From Epilithonimonas sp042695135 (GTDB taxonomy: Bacteria; Bacteroidota; Bacteroidia; Flavobacteriales; Weeksellaceae): 64,000 nt of DNA. The notes beneath the pieces were generated by a model that worked only from the letters and a program-made list of their open reading frames with translations, was not told the DNA's origin and made no database searches. Where the stretch lies: contig NZ_CP170547.1 in the NCBI RefSeq assembly GCF_042695135.1, forward strand, positions 372,001-436,000, given 5' to 3'. The translations under genes and the position numbers were made by a program. Within the stretch, counting starts at the first letter, position 1, and each line of letters opens with the position of its first letter. Shown piece after piece: positions 23,980 to 32,602 of this stretch.

Positions 23980-24402
23980 TTAAAAAGAATAAGAAACGCC
24001 GAAACTGCCATTGTTCCCGGCTTCTACAAAGGCACCCCAGTTTTCTGTGAAGAAATATCTTGCACCCAGATAAACGCCCAAACCAAAATTTCCGCCGGCA
24101 ACACCAACATTAACGCCCGGATAAATATCAAATTCAGGAGGTAAAGCCAAAGCTTCCTGCAAATGGAAACCTACTCGGCCAAAAATAAAAGGATTGTCAT
24201 CTTTTTCATTAAAATAGACATTGGCACCTCCTCCGACAGAGATCAAACTATTGATTCCATAATCATAACTTGCAGCAATGCCGGTTCCTAATCCCCAAAC
24301 GTTCAGTCCGCCCTGTGCTTTCTGATCACCAGCACCTGTCCAGGCTTGTGAAAAGCCAAATACACCTAAATTAATTGCAACAAACGCAAAAATCTTTTTC
24401 AT
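23980..24402 (-). CDS. Small outer-membrane beta-barrel-like protein
   Basis: 140 residues. A signal peptide ends near residue 19 (GVFGFSQA). The mature part is rich in Gly and aromatic residues with alternating hydrophobic strands, and it ends in an aromatic residue (GVSYSF), as outer-membrane barrels do. About eight short strands are possible. I recall similar Weeksellaceae proteins annotated only as domains of unknown function. It lies downstream of cydB on the same strand with a gap of about 40 nt, so it may be cotranscribed. Confidence 0.7.
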   Translation of the reverse strand: MKKIFAFVAINLGVFGFSQAWTGAGDQKAQGGLNVWGLGTGIAASYDYGINSLISVGGGANVYFNEKDDNPFIFGRVGFHLQEALALPPEFDIYPGVNVGVAGGNFGLGVYLGARYFFTENWGAFVEAGNNGSFGVSYSF

Positions 24403-24441
24403 AATTAATTCGATTCAAAATATAGTTTCTAACGGCTTATT

Positions 24442-25452
24442 CTATTTTTTATTTTCTTTTTCACCAAATGAAAACAACAGATAAAAAAGAAATGGCAGAA
24501 TAAAAATGCTTCCCAGCATCAACGCCCAACCCAATGCCGTAATCGTTTTTGGAGCCGCACTTTCATCAAACAAAGAAAGTGAACTGCCGTTTGCAAAAAG
24601 AATAATATCAGGATTATGCTGATAAGTGGCAGCCACCAAAATCATAATAATCTGAAAACCACCTAAAGCTCTCACCAGCAGAAAATTACTTTTTTTAATG
24701 GCTTCATTCGTAAATAATAAACTAATGGTTGCCAATGTGATAGCGATGATCCCCAAAGCTTTGGAAAAAATCCAATGTAACAATGGAATATCAGAATAAT
24801 AAGCACTTACAAATACTAAAACCCCTGTAATCACAACATACAGAGCTGTTTGTCTGGTTTTTCGGATAAGAATTGGTAAAGCGTCCTCATTGAATCTGGC
24901 CTGATGAAGGGAAAACAATGATGCCAGATAAGCACAAAGTGAAACCGTGAAAAAACCCACACAAACGCCAAACCAGTTCAGCCAGCTGAAAATATAAAGG
25001 CTGAGGTCTTTTGCATCAGTATCAATAGATCCGGAAATCGTTGCCGCAGCAATCATACCGAGGAAAAACGGCGTAAATAAACTGGAATAATAAAAAATCT
25101 GAGTGTATAGTTTCTGCCAGCTGTCGTGAACCGCATCATAATTCCGGAATGTAAAAGCCGTTCCTCTTGCAATGATCCCGACCAACATCAGAACCAGAGG
25201 GATATGAAGATAAGTAGAAACACAGGTGTAAATTGTAGGAAATCCGACAAACAGGATCACAACCGCAATGATCAGCCACATATGATTGGCTTCCCAAATC
25301 GGGGCGATAGATTTCAGCATTATTGATTTTGTTTTGTCACGATAAGACTTCCGTGAAAACAATTCGATAATCCCTGCTCCAAAATCGGCACCTCCCGTAA
25401 TAAGATAAAGACAGATTGAGACCCAAAGGAATGCAATAACAACGTATATCAT
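24442..25452 (-). CDS. cydB: Cytochrome bd ubiquinol oxidase subunit II
   Basis: 336 residues starting at the ATG at 25452 (MIYVVIAFLWVSICLYLITGGADFG). The longer frame to 25494 would overlap cydA and lacks the family start. It has eight to nine transmembrane helices. It contains the GGADFGAG and PIWEANHMWLI motifs typical of CydB. With CydA it forms the high-affinity terminal oxidase used at low oxygen. The gene starts 1 nt after the cydA stop. Confidence 0.96.
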   Translation of the reverse strand: MIYVVIAFLWVSICLYLITGGADFGAGIIELFSRKSYRDKTKSIMLKSIAPIWEANHMWLIIAVVILFVGFPTIYTCVSTYLHIPLVLMLVGIIARGTAFTFRNYDAVHDSWQKLYTQIFYYSSLFTPFFLGMIAAATISGSIDTDAKDLSLYIFSWLNWFGVCVGFFTVSLCAYLASLFSLHQARFNEDALPILIRKTRQTALYVVITGVLVFVSAYYSDIPLLHWIFSKALGIIAITLATISLLFTNEAIKKSNFLLVRALGGFQIIMILVAATYQHNPDIILFANGSSLSLFDESAAPKTITALGWALMLGSIFILPFLFYLLFSFGEKENKK

Positions 25453-25453
25453 T

Positions 25454-26791
25454 TTATTTGGATTTAGGATTATAATTGGGATCAGTCGGGTCATACAGTT
25501 TCGGAACCATTTTGATTTGTCTAAGCAAAAGGAAAATGATGATCATTGATAACGACATAAAAACCAAAGTGAAAAAATAAAACGAATACTGGATTCCCGG
25601 CATCGGGGTCACAGCGTCAATCGTTCTCATAATTCCATAGATGATCCAAGGTTGTCTACCAACTTCCGTCACTGTCCAACCAGCTTCCAGAGCAATATAC
25701 CCGAATGGAATTGCTAGAACGAACGTTTTAAGAAACCAGGCTTTTGTAAGCCAATTCTTCTTCCAGAAACTTGCAACCAGATATAGAATTCCGATTGCCA
25801 TCATCACACTTCCAAAAAAGATCATAATCTGAAACGCAAAATGTACCACAGCCACTGGCGGCCATTCATCTTTCGGGAAATCCTTAAGTCCTTTCACTTC
25901 AGAATTGAAATCGCCATTTGCAAGGAAACTCAAGACTTTCGGAACTTTTATGGCATACTTTATTTGTTCGGTTTTCTCATCCGGAATTCCGCCAATCACA
26001 AAGCTTGCGCCTTTTTCAGTTTCGAAGTGGGCTTCCATCGCCGCAAGTTTTATAGGCTGTCTTTTTGCAACAGATTTTGCAGCAATATCGCCACTAATCG
26101 GTGCCAGCAAAGCTCCAAATATGGCAAAACCGGCAGAGATCCTGAATGCTTTTGTATGGAAATTTGCATTTCTTTTTTTCAATATCATTAAAGCATGAAT
26201 TCCTGCAACGGCAAATCCAGTCGCTGCAAAAGCCGCTACCGTCATATGAAAAGCCTGCGGAAACCAGGCCTCGTTGAACATCGCTTTTATGGGATCGATA
26301 TTCACATATTTTCCATTAATATAATCGAAACCTGCGGGACTGTTCATCCAGGCATTGGCTGCAACAACAAGAATCCCGGAAGCCAAACCGCTGACGCCTA
26401 CCACAACACCGCAAAACCAATGAAACCATTTGTTGAATTTTTCCCAGCCATAAAGAAAAAAGCCAATCGCAATTGCCTCAATGAAAAAGGCGGTTCCTTC
26501 CAGAGAAAACGGCATTCCGAAAATAGGACCCGCATGCTCCATAAACTTTGGCCAAAGCAAACCGAGTTCAAAAGACAACATCGTTCCGGACACTGCGCCA
26601 GTCGCAAATAGAATTGCCACACCTTTGCTCCAGGCTTTTGTAAGACCTTTGTAAACTTCGTCCTTGGTCGTGAGATATTTGTAATGAGAAAACGCCATCA
26701 GAAAAGGCATTACCATCCCGACACACGAAAATATGATGTGGAATCCAAGAGAAACTGCCATCTGCGAACGGGCAGCCATAAAATCATCCAT
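25454..26791 (-). CDS. cydA: Cytochrome bd ubiquinol oxidase subunit I
   Basis: 445 residues with nine membrane helices. Haem ligands are recognisable: His18 in SLGFHIIFS, the His in PQAFHMTVAA near 185 and the Met in the later helix. The GRQPW motif is present. The periplasmic Q loop is short, as in the CydA proteins outside the proteobacterial long-loop group. It carries haems b558, b595 and d and oxidises quinol while reducing oxygen to water. It forms an operon with cydB. No cydX-like small ORF is seen. Confidence 0.97.
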   Translation of the reverse strand: MDDFMAARSQMAVSLGFHIIFSCVGMVMPFLMAFSHYKYLTTKDEVYKGLTKAWSKGVAILFATGAVSGTMLSFELGLLWPKFMEHAGPIFGMPFSLEGTAFFIEAIAIGFFLYGWEKFNKWFHWFCGVVVGVSGLASGILVVAANAWMNSPAGFDYINGKYVNIDPIKAMFNEAWFPQAFHMTVAAFAATGFAVAGIHALMILKKRNANFHTKAFRISAGFAIFGALLAPISGDIAAKSVAKRQPIKLAAMEAHFETEKGASFVIGGIPDEKTEQIKYAIKVPKVLSFLANGDFNSEVKGLKDFPKDEWPPVAVVHFAFQIMIFFGSVMMAIGILYLVASFWKKNWLTKAWFLKTFVLAIPFGYIALEAGWTVTEVGRQPWIIYGIMRTIDAVTPMPGIQYSFYFFTLVFMSLSMIIIFLLLRQIKMVPKLYDPTDPNYNPKSK

Positions 26792-26907
26792 AACCTTAAT
26801 TTGAGGGTAAAGTTAGTTCTAATTTCAAAGTTTAACGTATATTTCATTAAGACAATTGTCATATTTTTAACTAAAAAACGAGCTAAAAAGAAGTGACTAT
26901 TTTTTCT

Positions 26908-26915
26908 TAAATTTG
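26908..26915 (+). promoter_or_regulatory. -7 promoter box upstream of pgi
   Basis: TAAATTTG lies about 105 nt before the pgi ATG. No good -33 TTTG is seen. The predicted leader contains the tandem repeat at 26986-27016. Confidence 0.35.
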
Positions 26916-26985
26916 CAGGTCATAAAGACAATTTGAATTTTCAAGAATTAATAAAAATAATGGATTTAGCGTTTCGATTTCAAAA

Positions 26986-27016
26986 TCTAACATCTAAGTT
27001 CTAACATCTAACATCT
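26986..27016 (+). repeat. Short tandem word repeat in the pgi leader
   Basis: CTAACATCTAA-type words occur three times directly before the start codon. The first 19 nt match the leader of the thioredoxin gene (47070-47088) at 18 of 19 positions. Confidence 0.7.
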
Positions 27017-27021
27017 CTATT

Positions 27022-28665
27022 ATGTTACCAAAAATAAATCCACTTCATACTTCCGCCTGGAAAGCTTTAAATGATCATTTTGCCAACAACGATTTCGAAT
27101 TAAGAACACTTTTCCAGTATAATGAAAACCGTTTCAAAGAATTTTCATTAGAAACAGAAAATTTCCTTTTTGATTATTCTAAAAACTTAGCTGATTCCAA
27201 AACAATCGAATTATTGCTTGACTTGGCTAAAGAAACCGAATTGAAATCGGCAATCAAAAGCATGTTTGCAGGAGAAAAAATCAATGAAACAGAAGGAAGA
27301 GCAGTGCTTCACACAGCTTTGAGAGATTTTTCTGATAAAGAGATTTTAGTAGACGGAGAAAACATCAAACCTGCCATCAGAAAGGTTCTGGATCATATGA
27401 AGACTTTTTCAGAGAGCATCATTTCCGGTTCTCACAAAGGTTTTACAGGAAAAGAAATTACAGATGTTGTGAACGTTGGAATTGGAGGTTCAGACCTTGG
27501 GCCAGTGATGGTTTGCTCAGCTTTGAAGCATTTTAAAACAAGATTGAATGTTCATTTCGTTTCCAATGTGGACGGTAATCATATGGCTGAGGTCGTAAAA
27601 GACCTTAACCCGGAAACTACACTTTTCATCATCGCTTCAAAAACATTTACGACTCAGGAAACAATGACCAATGCCAAGTCTGCAAAAGATTGGTTCTTAA
27701 AATCCGGTGCAAGTGAAGCAGATGTTGCAAAACATTTTGTTGCTTTATCAACTAATATTCAGTCGGTTAAAGCGTTCGGGATTGCGGAAGAGAACATCTT
27801 CGAATTCTGGGATTGGGTTGGCGGCCGTTACTCGCTTTGGAGTGCAATCGGATTGAGCATCGTCCTTTCTGTTGGTTATGAAAACTTCGAACAGTTATTA
27901 AGAGGTGCTCACGATACAGATGTCCATTTCCAAACTGAAGAATTAGAAAATAACGTTCCCGTTTTGATGGGACTTTTAGGAATCTGGTACCGTAACTTCT
28001 TTGCAGCAAGTACTTATGCAATTTTGCCATACTCTCAATATCTTGACCGTTTTGCGGCATATCTTCAACAAGGCGATATGGAAAGCAATGGAAAATCGGT
28101 GGACAGAAATGGCGAATTTGTAGAATACGAAACAGGACCAATCATCTGGGGAGAACCAGGAACTAACGGTCAACACGCATTTTATCAATTGATTCACCAA
28201 GGAACAGAATTGATTCCTGCAGATTTCATCGCTTATGCAAAATCTGTGAATGAAGTTGGGGAACATCAGGATATTTTGCTGGCAAACTATTTTGCACAGA
28301 CAGAAGCTTTGGCTTTCGGAAAAACGGAAGATGAGGTTTTCACAGAATTAAAATCGTCAGGAAAATCAGAAGAGGAAACAGAATTCCTTTTACCATATAA
28401 AATATTTACAGGAAATACACCAACCAACTCATTCCTGTTCAAGGAATTGACTCCGTTTACATTAGGACAATTGATTGCTTTGTATGAGCACAAAATCTTT
28501 GTTCAGGGTGTGATCTGGAACGTTTTCAGCTTTGACCAGTTTGGAGTTGAATTAGGAAAAGTATTGGCAGGAAAGATTCTTCCGGAACTTGAAAGCGAAG
28601 GAGAAGTTGAAACTCACGACAGTTCTACAAATGGTCTGATCAATTATTATAAAGGAAATAAATAA
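27022..28665 (+). CDS. pgi: Glucose-6-phosphate isomerase
   Basis: 547 residues, the length of the E. coli-type enzyme. It interconverts glucose 6-phosphate and fructose 6-phosphate. Motifs in order are NVGIGGSDLGPVM near residue 153, SKTFTTQET near 210, FEFWDWVGGRYSLWSAIGLS near 268, the EPGTNGQHAF segment with the catalytic region near 380, and the C-terminal NVFSFDQFGVELGK with the active-site Lys. A promoter candidate and a repeat-containing leader precede it. Confidence 0.98.
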   Translation: MLPKINPLHTSAWKALNDHFANNDFELRTLFQYNENRFKEFSLETENFLFDYSKNLADSKTIELLLDLAKETELKSAIKSMFAGEKINETEGRAVLHTALRDFSDKEILVDGENIKPAIRKVLDHMKTFSESIISGSHKGFTGKEITDVVNVGIGGSDLGPVMVCSALKHFKTRLNVHFVSNVDGNHMAEVVKDLNPETTLFIIASKTFTTQETMTNAKSAKDWFLKSGASEADVAKHFVALSTNIQSVKAFGIAEENIFEFWDWVGGRYSLWSAIGLSIVLSVGYENFEQLLRGAHDTDVHFQTEELENNVPVLMGLLGIWYRNFFAASTYAILPYSQYLDRFAAYLQQGDMESNGKSVDRNGEFVEYETGPIIWGEPGTNGQHAFYQLIHQGTELIPADFIAYAKSVNEVGEHQDILLANYFAQTEALAFGKTEDEVFTELKSSGKSEEETEFLLPYKIFTGNTPTNSFLFKELTPFTLGQLIALYEHKIFVQGVIWNVFSFDQFGVELGKVLAGKILPELESEGEVETHDSSTNGLINYYKGNK

Positions 28666-28684
28666 GATGAAGGAGGTTTTTCAT

Positions 28685-28692
28685 TAATTTTG
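28685..28692 (+). promoter_or_regulatory. -7 promoter box of the toxin-antitoxin pair
   Basis: TAATTTTG lies 16 nt before the antitoxin ATG. It would give the TA pair its own promoter just downstream of pgi. Confidence 0.4.
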
Positions 28693-28708
28693 ATTAAAGT
28701 TTAATGCT

Positions 28709-28930
28709 ATGACACAGATCACGATCCAACTGAAAGACAAAGAAGAAGAAACTTTTGTAGAAACTTTTCTTAAGAAGATGAAAATCCGTTTTGAAAAAAA
28801 TGAAGATGACGATTTTGAACTGACGGATGAAATGAAAAGGGTAATTGATGAAGCTTTGAAGGAAGATCGATCCCAATTTAGAGATGCATTTGAATCTTTG
28901 GAGGAAGTATCAAAGAAACATGGAATATAA
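28709..28930 (+). CDS. Putative antitoxin of a RelE/ParE-type module
   Basis: 73 residues, acidic. The N-terminus (ITIQLKDKEEETFVETFLKKMK) could form a short strand and helix, and the C-terminal half is helical and Glu-rich, as in toxin-wrapping antitoxin tails. Its last 11 nt overlap the toxin start. Function is inferred from size, order and overlap. Confidence 0.7.
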   Translation: MTQITIQLKDKEEETFVETFLKKMKIRFEKNEDDDFELTDEMKRVIDEALKEDRSQFRDAFESLEEVSKKHGI

Positions 28931-29210
28931 AATCGAAGTTTCAAAATTGGCGACACAGAATATTGATGAGGCTATTGAATATTATAAAAAAGTATCGTCT
29001 TCTTCTGCAAAGAATCTCAAAAAGAGAATTTTTGAAGGCTATAAAATTTTAAAATTAAATCCTTTTTTTGCTACAAAATATAACAATGTTAGGGCATTAC
29101 CTCTCAAAAAGTTCCCCTATATTCTGTTTTTTGATATTGATGAAGAAAACAAAATTGTAAGTATTCTCTCCGTTTTCTGTACCCATCAAAATCCGGAAAA
29201 GTATCCTTAA
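28920..29210 (+). CDS. RelE/ParE-family toxin
   Basis: 96 residues from the ATG at 28920; an upstream frame exists from 28884 but lies inside the antitoxin. The RelE/ParE pattern is clear: a first strand YKIEVSKLATQNIDEAIEYYKK, a basic helix, then RALPLKKFPYILFFDID and ENKIVSILSVFCTHQNPEKYP. It could act as an mRNA interferase or gyrase poison. The pair sits between pgi and folD and may be dispensable accessory DNA. Confidence 0.8.
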   Translation: MEYKIEVSKLATQNIDEAIEYYKKVSSSSAKNLKKRIFEGYKILKLNPFFATKYNNVRALPLKKFPYILFFDIDEENKIVSILSVFCTHQNPEKYP

Positions 29211-29243
29211 AAAATAAAATCTAAAAGTAAAAAGAAAGAAAAA

Positions 29244-30128
29244 ATGGCACAAATTCTAGACGGACTAAAGGTCTCAAAAGAGGTAAAAGGTGAAATCAAA
29301 GAGGAAGTTGAAAGAATCCTCGCCAATAAGAAAAGAGCGCCGCATTTGGTGGCAATTCTGGTCGGTAATAATGGTGCAAGCAAAGCTTATGTGAACAGCA
29401 AAGTAAAAGACTGTGAGGAAGTTGGATTCCAATCAAGCTTGATTAAATTTCCAAGCACGGTTTCAGAATCGGAATTGCTGGAGAAAATCGATGAGCTAAA
29501 CAAGTCAAAAGCTGTAGACGGTTTTATCGTTCAGTTGCCTTTGCCAAAACAAATTGATCAGGAAAAGATCATTATGGCTATCGATCCAAGAAAAGATGTG
29601 GATGGTTTTCATCCGGAGAATTTCGGCAAAATGGCTTTGGAAATGGACACTTTCCTACCTGCAACGCCATTTGGAATTTTGACCTTATTGGAAAGATATA
29701 ATATCGAGACAAAAGGTAAAGACTGTGTGATCATTGGAAGAAGCAGAATCGTCGGGAAACCGATGAGCATCCTGATGGGAAGAAAAGATTTTCCTGGAAA
29801 TTCTACCGTGACGCTAACGCACTCTTACACAGAACATATAGAAGAATATACAAAAAAGGCAGATATTGTGATCACGGCTTTGGGCGATCCTAATTTCCTG
29901 AAAGGAGATATGATCAAAAAAGGCGCTGTTATCGTAGATGTTGGAATAACTCGTGTAGAGGATGATTCTGAAAAAGGATATCATCTCGCCGGCGATGTAG
30001 ATTTTGAAAGCTGTGCAGAAAAAGCAGATTGGATAACGCCTGTTCCTGGTGGAGTAGGACCAATGACGCGTGCAATGCTGATGAAAAATACCATTATTGC
30101 GTATAAAACTTCGGTTTATAATGATTAA
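29244..30128 (+). CDS. folD: Bifunctional methylenetetrahydrofolate dehydrogenase / cyclohydrolase
   Basis: 294 residues. It interconverts 5,10-methylene-, 5,10-methenyl- and 10-formyl-tetrahydrofolate using NADP. Visible motifs are YVNSKVKDCEEVG with the catalytic Lys near 56, VDGFIVQLPLPKQID, DGFHPENFGK, the dinucleotide loop GRSRIVGKPM and the C-terminal TPVPGGVGPMTRAMLMKNT. The start has a GAAAGAAAA purine stretch. It precedes queE by 72 nt. Confidence 0.97.
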   Translation: MAQILDGLKVSKEVKGEIKEEVERILANKKRAPHLVAILVGNNGASKAYVNSKVKDCEEVGFQSSLIKFPSTVSESELLEKIDELNKSKAVDGFIVQLPLPKQIDQEKIIMAIDPRKDVDGFHPENFGKMALEMDTFLPATPFGILTLLERYNIETKGKDCVIIGRSRIVGKPMSILMGRKDFPGNSTVTLTHSYTEHIEEYTKKADIVITALGDPNFLKGDMIKKGAVIVDVGITRVEDDSEKGYHLAGDVDFESCAEKADWITPVPGGVGPMTRAMLMKNTIIAYKTSVYND

Positions 30129-30200
30129 TAAAGCCTGATTTTTCAAAATTAATATTTTGGGAAGTTTCTTTTTTTGAAGGGAATTCGGGGAGAATAGAAA

Positions 30201-30833
30201 ATGACAAAAGAACAAGAAGATATCTTATTAAAAGAAGGTAGAATGCTCCCAGTGATGGAACATTTTTACACTATTCAGGGAGAGGGGTTTCATGCTGGGA
30301 AAGCAGCCTATTTCATTCGTCTGGGCGGATGCGATGTCGGCTGTCATTGGTGCGATGTCAAGGAAAGCTGGGACCCGACGCTTCATCCGTTGATGAATAC
30401 GGAAGAAATTGCAGAAACTGCTGCCAGACTATGTAAAACCATTGTTTTGACTGGTGGCGAGCCATTGATGTGGAATCTCGATATTTTAACTTCAAAGCTG
30501 AAAAAATTGGGTTGTACAATCCATATCGAAACTTCCGGCGCTTATCCAATGAGCGGACATCTGGACTGGATCACGCTTTCGCCAAAGAAAACCGGACTTC
30601 CATTGGCAGAAATTTATTCTAAAGCCAGTGAACTTAAAATGATCATTTTTAATCAGAATGATTTCAAATTTGCTGAAGAGCAAGGTAATAAAGTGAATGG
30701 AAATTGTGTTCTCTACCTTCAGAGTGAGTGGAGCAAACGTGATGCAATGTATCCTAAGATCACAGATTTTATTTTAGAAAACCCGCAATGGAGATCATCT
30801 ATCCAAACACATAAATATTTGAATATTCCTTAA
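30201..30833 (+). CDS. queE: 7-carboxy-7-deazaguanine synthase
   Basis: 210-residue radical SAM enzyme that makes CDG from 6-carboxytetrahydropterin in queuosine biosynthesis. The cluster motif is C44-x3-C48-x2-C51 (GCDVGCHWCD), preceded by FYTIQGEGFHAG. TGGEPL and ETSGAYP follow. The later pathway enzyme tgt is at 59342-60472 in this window; queC, queD and queF are not. It is followed by a terminator. Confidence 0.96.
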   Translation: MTKEQEDILLKEGRMLPVMEHFYTIQGEGFHAGKAAYFIRLGGCDVGCHWCDVKESWDPTLHPLMNTEEIAETAARLCKTIVLTGGEPLMWNLDILTSKLKKLGCTIHIETSGAYPMSGHLDWITLSPKKTGLPLAEIYSKASELKMIIFNQNDFKFAEEQGNKVNGNCVLYLQSEWSKRDAMYPKITDFILENPQWRSSIQTHKYLNIP

Positions 30834-30885
30834 ATTTGATTTAAGAATCGGCTTATTTTTATAATTTTAAAAATTTGAAAATGAC

Positions 30886-30913
30886 AAAAAGAATCTGCAA
30901 AGGTTCTTTTTTA
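30886..30913 (+). terminator. Terminator downstream of queE
   Basis: AGAATCT pairs with AGGTTCT (one G-U pair) around a GCAA tetraloop, flanked by A-run and T-run. Confidence 0.65.
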
Positions 30914-31019
30914 TGTTGAAAAAGCCAAATTTAGCATGGATATTGTAATCATTTTCAAAACCATATTTTTAATAATTGTCGGTGATAAAAATGCACGCTG
31001 ATATTTATCAGAAAAGAAC

Positions 31020-31027
31020 TAATTTTG
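31020..31027 (+). promoter_or_regulatory. -7 box of the mlaE-like gene, leaderless arrangement
   Basis: TAATTTTG ends 4 nt before the ATG at 31032, the same spacing as at guaC and at 44980. No -33 box is clear. Confidence 0.4.
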
Positions 31028-31031
31028 TTTT

Positions 31032-31784
31032 ATGTTAAAACGACTATTTACGTCTATTGGAGAATATGTTATACTGTTGGGAAAGGCTATCAGCAAACCA
31101 CAGAAAAGAAATGTATATCTCAAACTCCTGGTAAGAGAGTTTTATGATTTAGGAGTTAATTCCTTTGGATTGGTGCTCTTCACCTCTTTTTTTGTAGGTG
31201 CTGTTGTTGCTATTCAGATGTTTAATAACTTCAGCGCATCATCTTTTCCCATTCCCAATAGTTTTGTTGGCTATGCAACCAAGGTGGTTTTAATACTGGA
31301 ATTTTCACCAACCATTATATCCGTAATTCTTGCCGGAAAAGTAGGATCTTACATTGCGTCCAGTATCGGAACAATGCGAGTCACAGAGCAGATAGATGCG
31401 TTGGATATTATGGGTGTCAACTCAGCTAATTTTTTGATTCTGCCAAAGATCGTAGCCAGTGTGGTTTTTAATCCCATATTGATTGCCATTAGTATCGTTG
31501 TCGGTATTTATGGTGGTTATATTGCCGGAGTTGCCACGGGAAGCTGGACAAAAGCAGATTATATAACCGGAATCCAGATGTATATGCCAACCTATTTTAT
31601 CTGGTATGCTTTTGTTAAAACCGCTGCTTTTGCTTTTTTGATTGCAACTATTCCTGCTTATTTCGGGTATAATGTAAAGGGTGGTTCTTTGGAAGTAGGA
31701 CGCGCCAGTACACAAGCTGTGGTCTGGACAATGATTGCCGTTATTATTATGAATTTAATATTAACCCAAATGTTACTCAGCTAA
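31032..31784 (+). CDS. MlaE-family ABC transporter permease
   Basis: 250 residues with about five to six membrane helices. It belongs to the MlaE/YrbE permease family of phospholipid transporters. The conserved central region is visible: FSPTIISVILAGKVGSYIASSIGTMRVTEQIDALDIMGV, near residues 95-133. It acts in the inner membrane with the ATPase encoded next. The final A of its stop codon is the first base of the mlaF-like ATG. No MCE-domain (MlaD) gene follows in the window. Confidence 0.93.
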   Translation: MLKRLFTSIGEYVILLGKAISKPQKRNVYLKLLVREFYDLGVNSFGLVLFTSFFVGAVVAIQMFNNFSASSFPIPNSFVGYATKVVLILEFSPTIISVILAGKVGSYIASSIGTMRVTEQIDALDIMGVNSANFLILPKIVASVVFNPILIAISIVVGIYGGYIAGVATGSWTKADYITGIQMYMPTYFIWYAFVKTAAFAFLIATIPAYFGYNVKGGSLEVGRASTQAVVWTMIAVIIMNLILTQMLLS

Positions 31785-32602
31785 TGATAGAAGTAAAAGA
31801 ATTAAAAAAAAGCTTCAATAATGAGGTTGAGGTTCTTAAGGGTATTACAACAACGTTTGATACAGGAAAGGTCAATTTAATTATTGGGCAAAGTGGATCC
31901 GGTAAAACGGTTTTTCTAAAATCCCTGCTGAATGTTTATGAACCTTCCAGTGGCAGCATTTTATTTGACGGGCGGGATATTATGACAATGTCCCGGGAAG
32001 ATAAACAGGTTCTAAGATCAGAGATCGGGACGGTTTTCCAGGGAAGTGCGCTTTTTGATTCTATGACGGTGGAGGAGAATATCAGTTTTCCATTGGACAT
32101 GTTCACCAATCTGACTTACCGAGAGAAGAAAAGAAAGGTTCTGGAAGTTATCGGAAGAGTTAATCTTGATAAAGCCAACAAAAAATATCCTTCTGAAATA
32201 TCCGGCGGAATGCAGAAAAGGGTAGCCATTGCGAGAGCTATCGTCAACAATCCGAAATATCTGTTCTGTGATGAGCCTAATTCGGGATTGGATCCCTATA
32301 CTTCCAATGTGATCGATGATCTGCTTTTGGAAATTACAAGAGAGTACAACACGACTACAATCATCAATACCCACGATATGAACTCTGTTATGACGATTGG
32401 GGAAAAGATCCTTTATTTGAGATTGGGGATCAAAGAATGGGAAGGCGATAAAAATATGCTGACAACGGCAAAGAATAAAAATCTTATAGATTTCGTTTAT
32501 TCATCAGAACTGTTCAAGCAGCTGAGAGAATTTATGTTGGAAAATGATCAAACAAGTTTAATTAACGATAAAACAGAAGACAACAATGAAAAAACTAATT
32601 AG
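31784..32602 (+). CDS. MlaF-family ABC transporter ATP-binding protein
   Basis: 272 residues. Walker A is GQSGSGKT near 35-42, the ABC signature is SGGMQKR near 140, Walker B is YLFCDEPNSGLD near 163, and the H-loop is INTHDMNS. The first base is shared with the permease stop, so translation is coupled. It powers phospholipid movement between membranes; direction is not predictable. The C-terminal 35 residues are an acidic extension beyond the ABC domain. Its last 17 nt overlap the barrel-protein gene. Confidence 0.95.
   Translation: MIEVKELKKSFNNEVEVLKGITTTFDTGKVNLIIGQSGSGKTVFLKSLLNVYEPSSGSILFDGRDIMTMSREDKQVLRSEIGTVFQGSALFDSMTVEENISFPLDMFTNLTYREKKRKVLEVIGRVNLDKANKKYPSEISGGMQKRVAIARAIVNNPKYLFCDEPNSGLDPYTSNVIDDLLLEITREYNTTTIINTHDMNSVMTIGEKILYLRLGIKEWEGDKNMLTTAKNKNLIDFVYSSELFKQLREFMLENDQTSLINDKTEDNNEKTN

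Noticed and set aside
25453..25494. Longer CydB start at 25494
   Set aside because: It overlaps cydA coding sequence and the extra residues do not resemble CydB; the ATG at 25452 gives the normal N-terminus.
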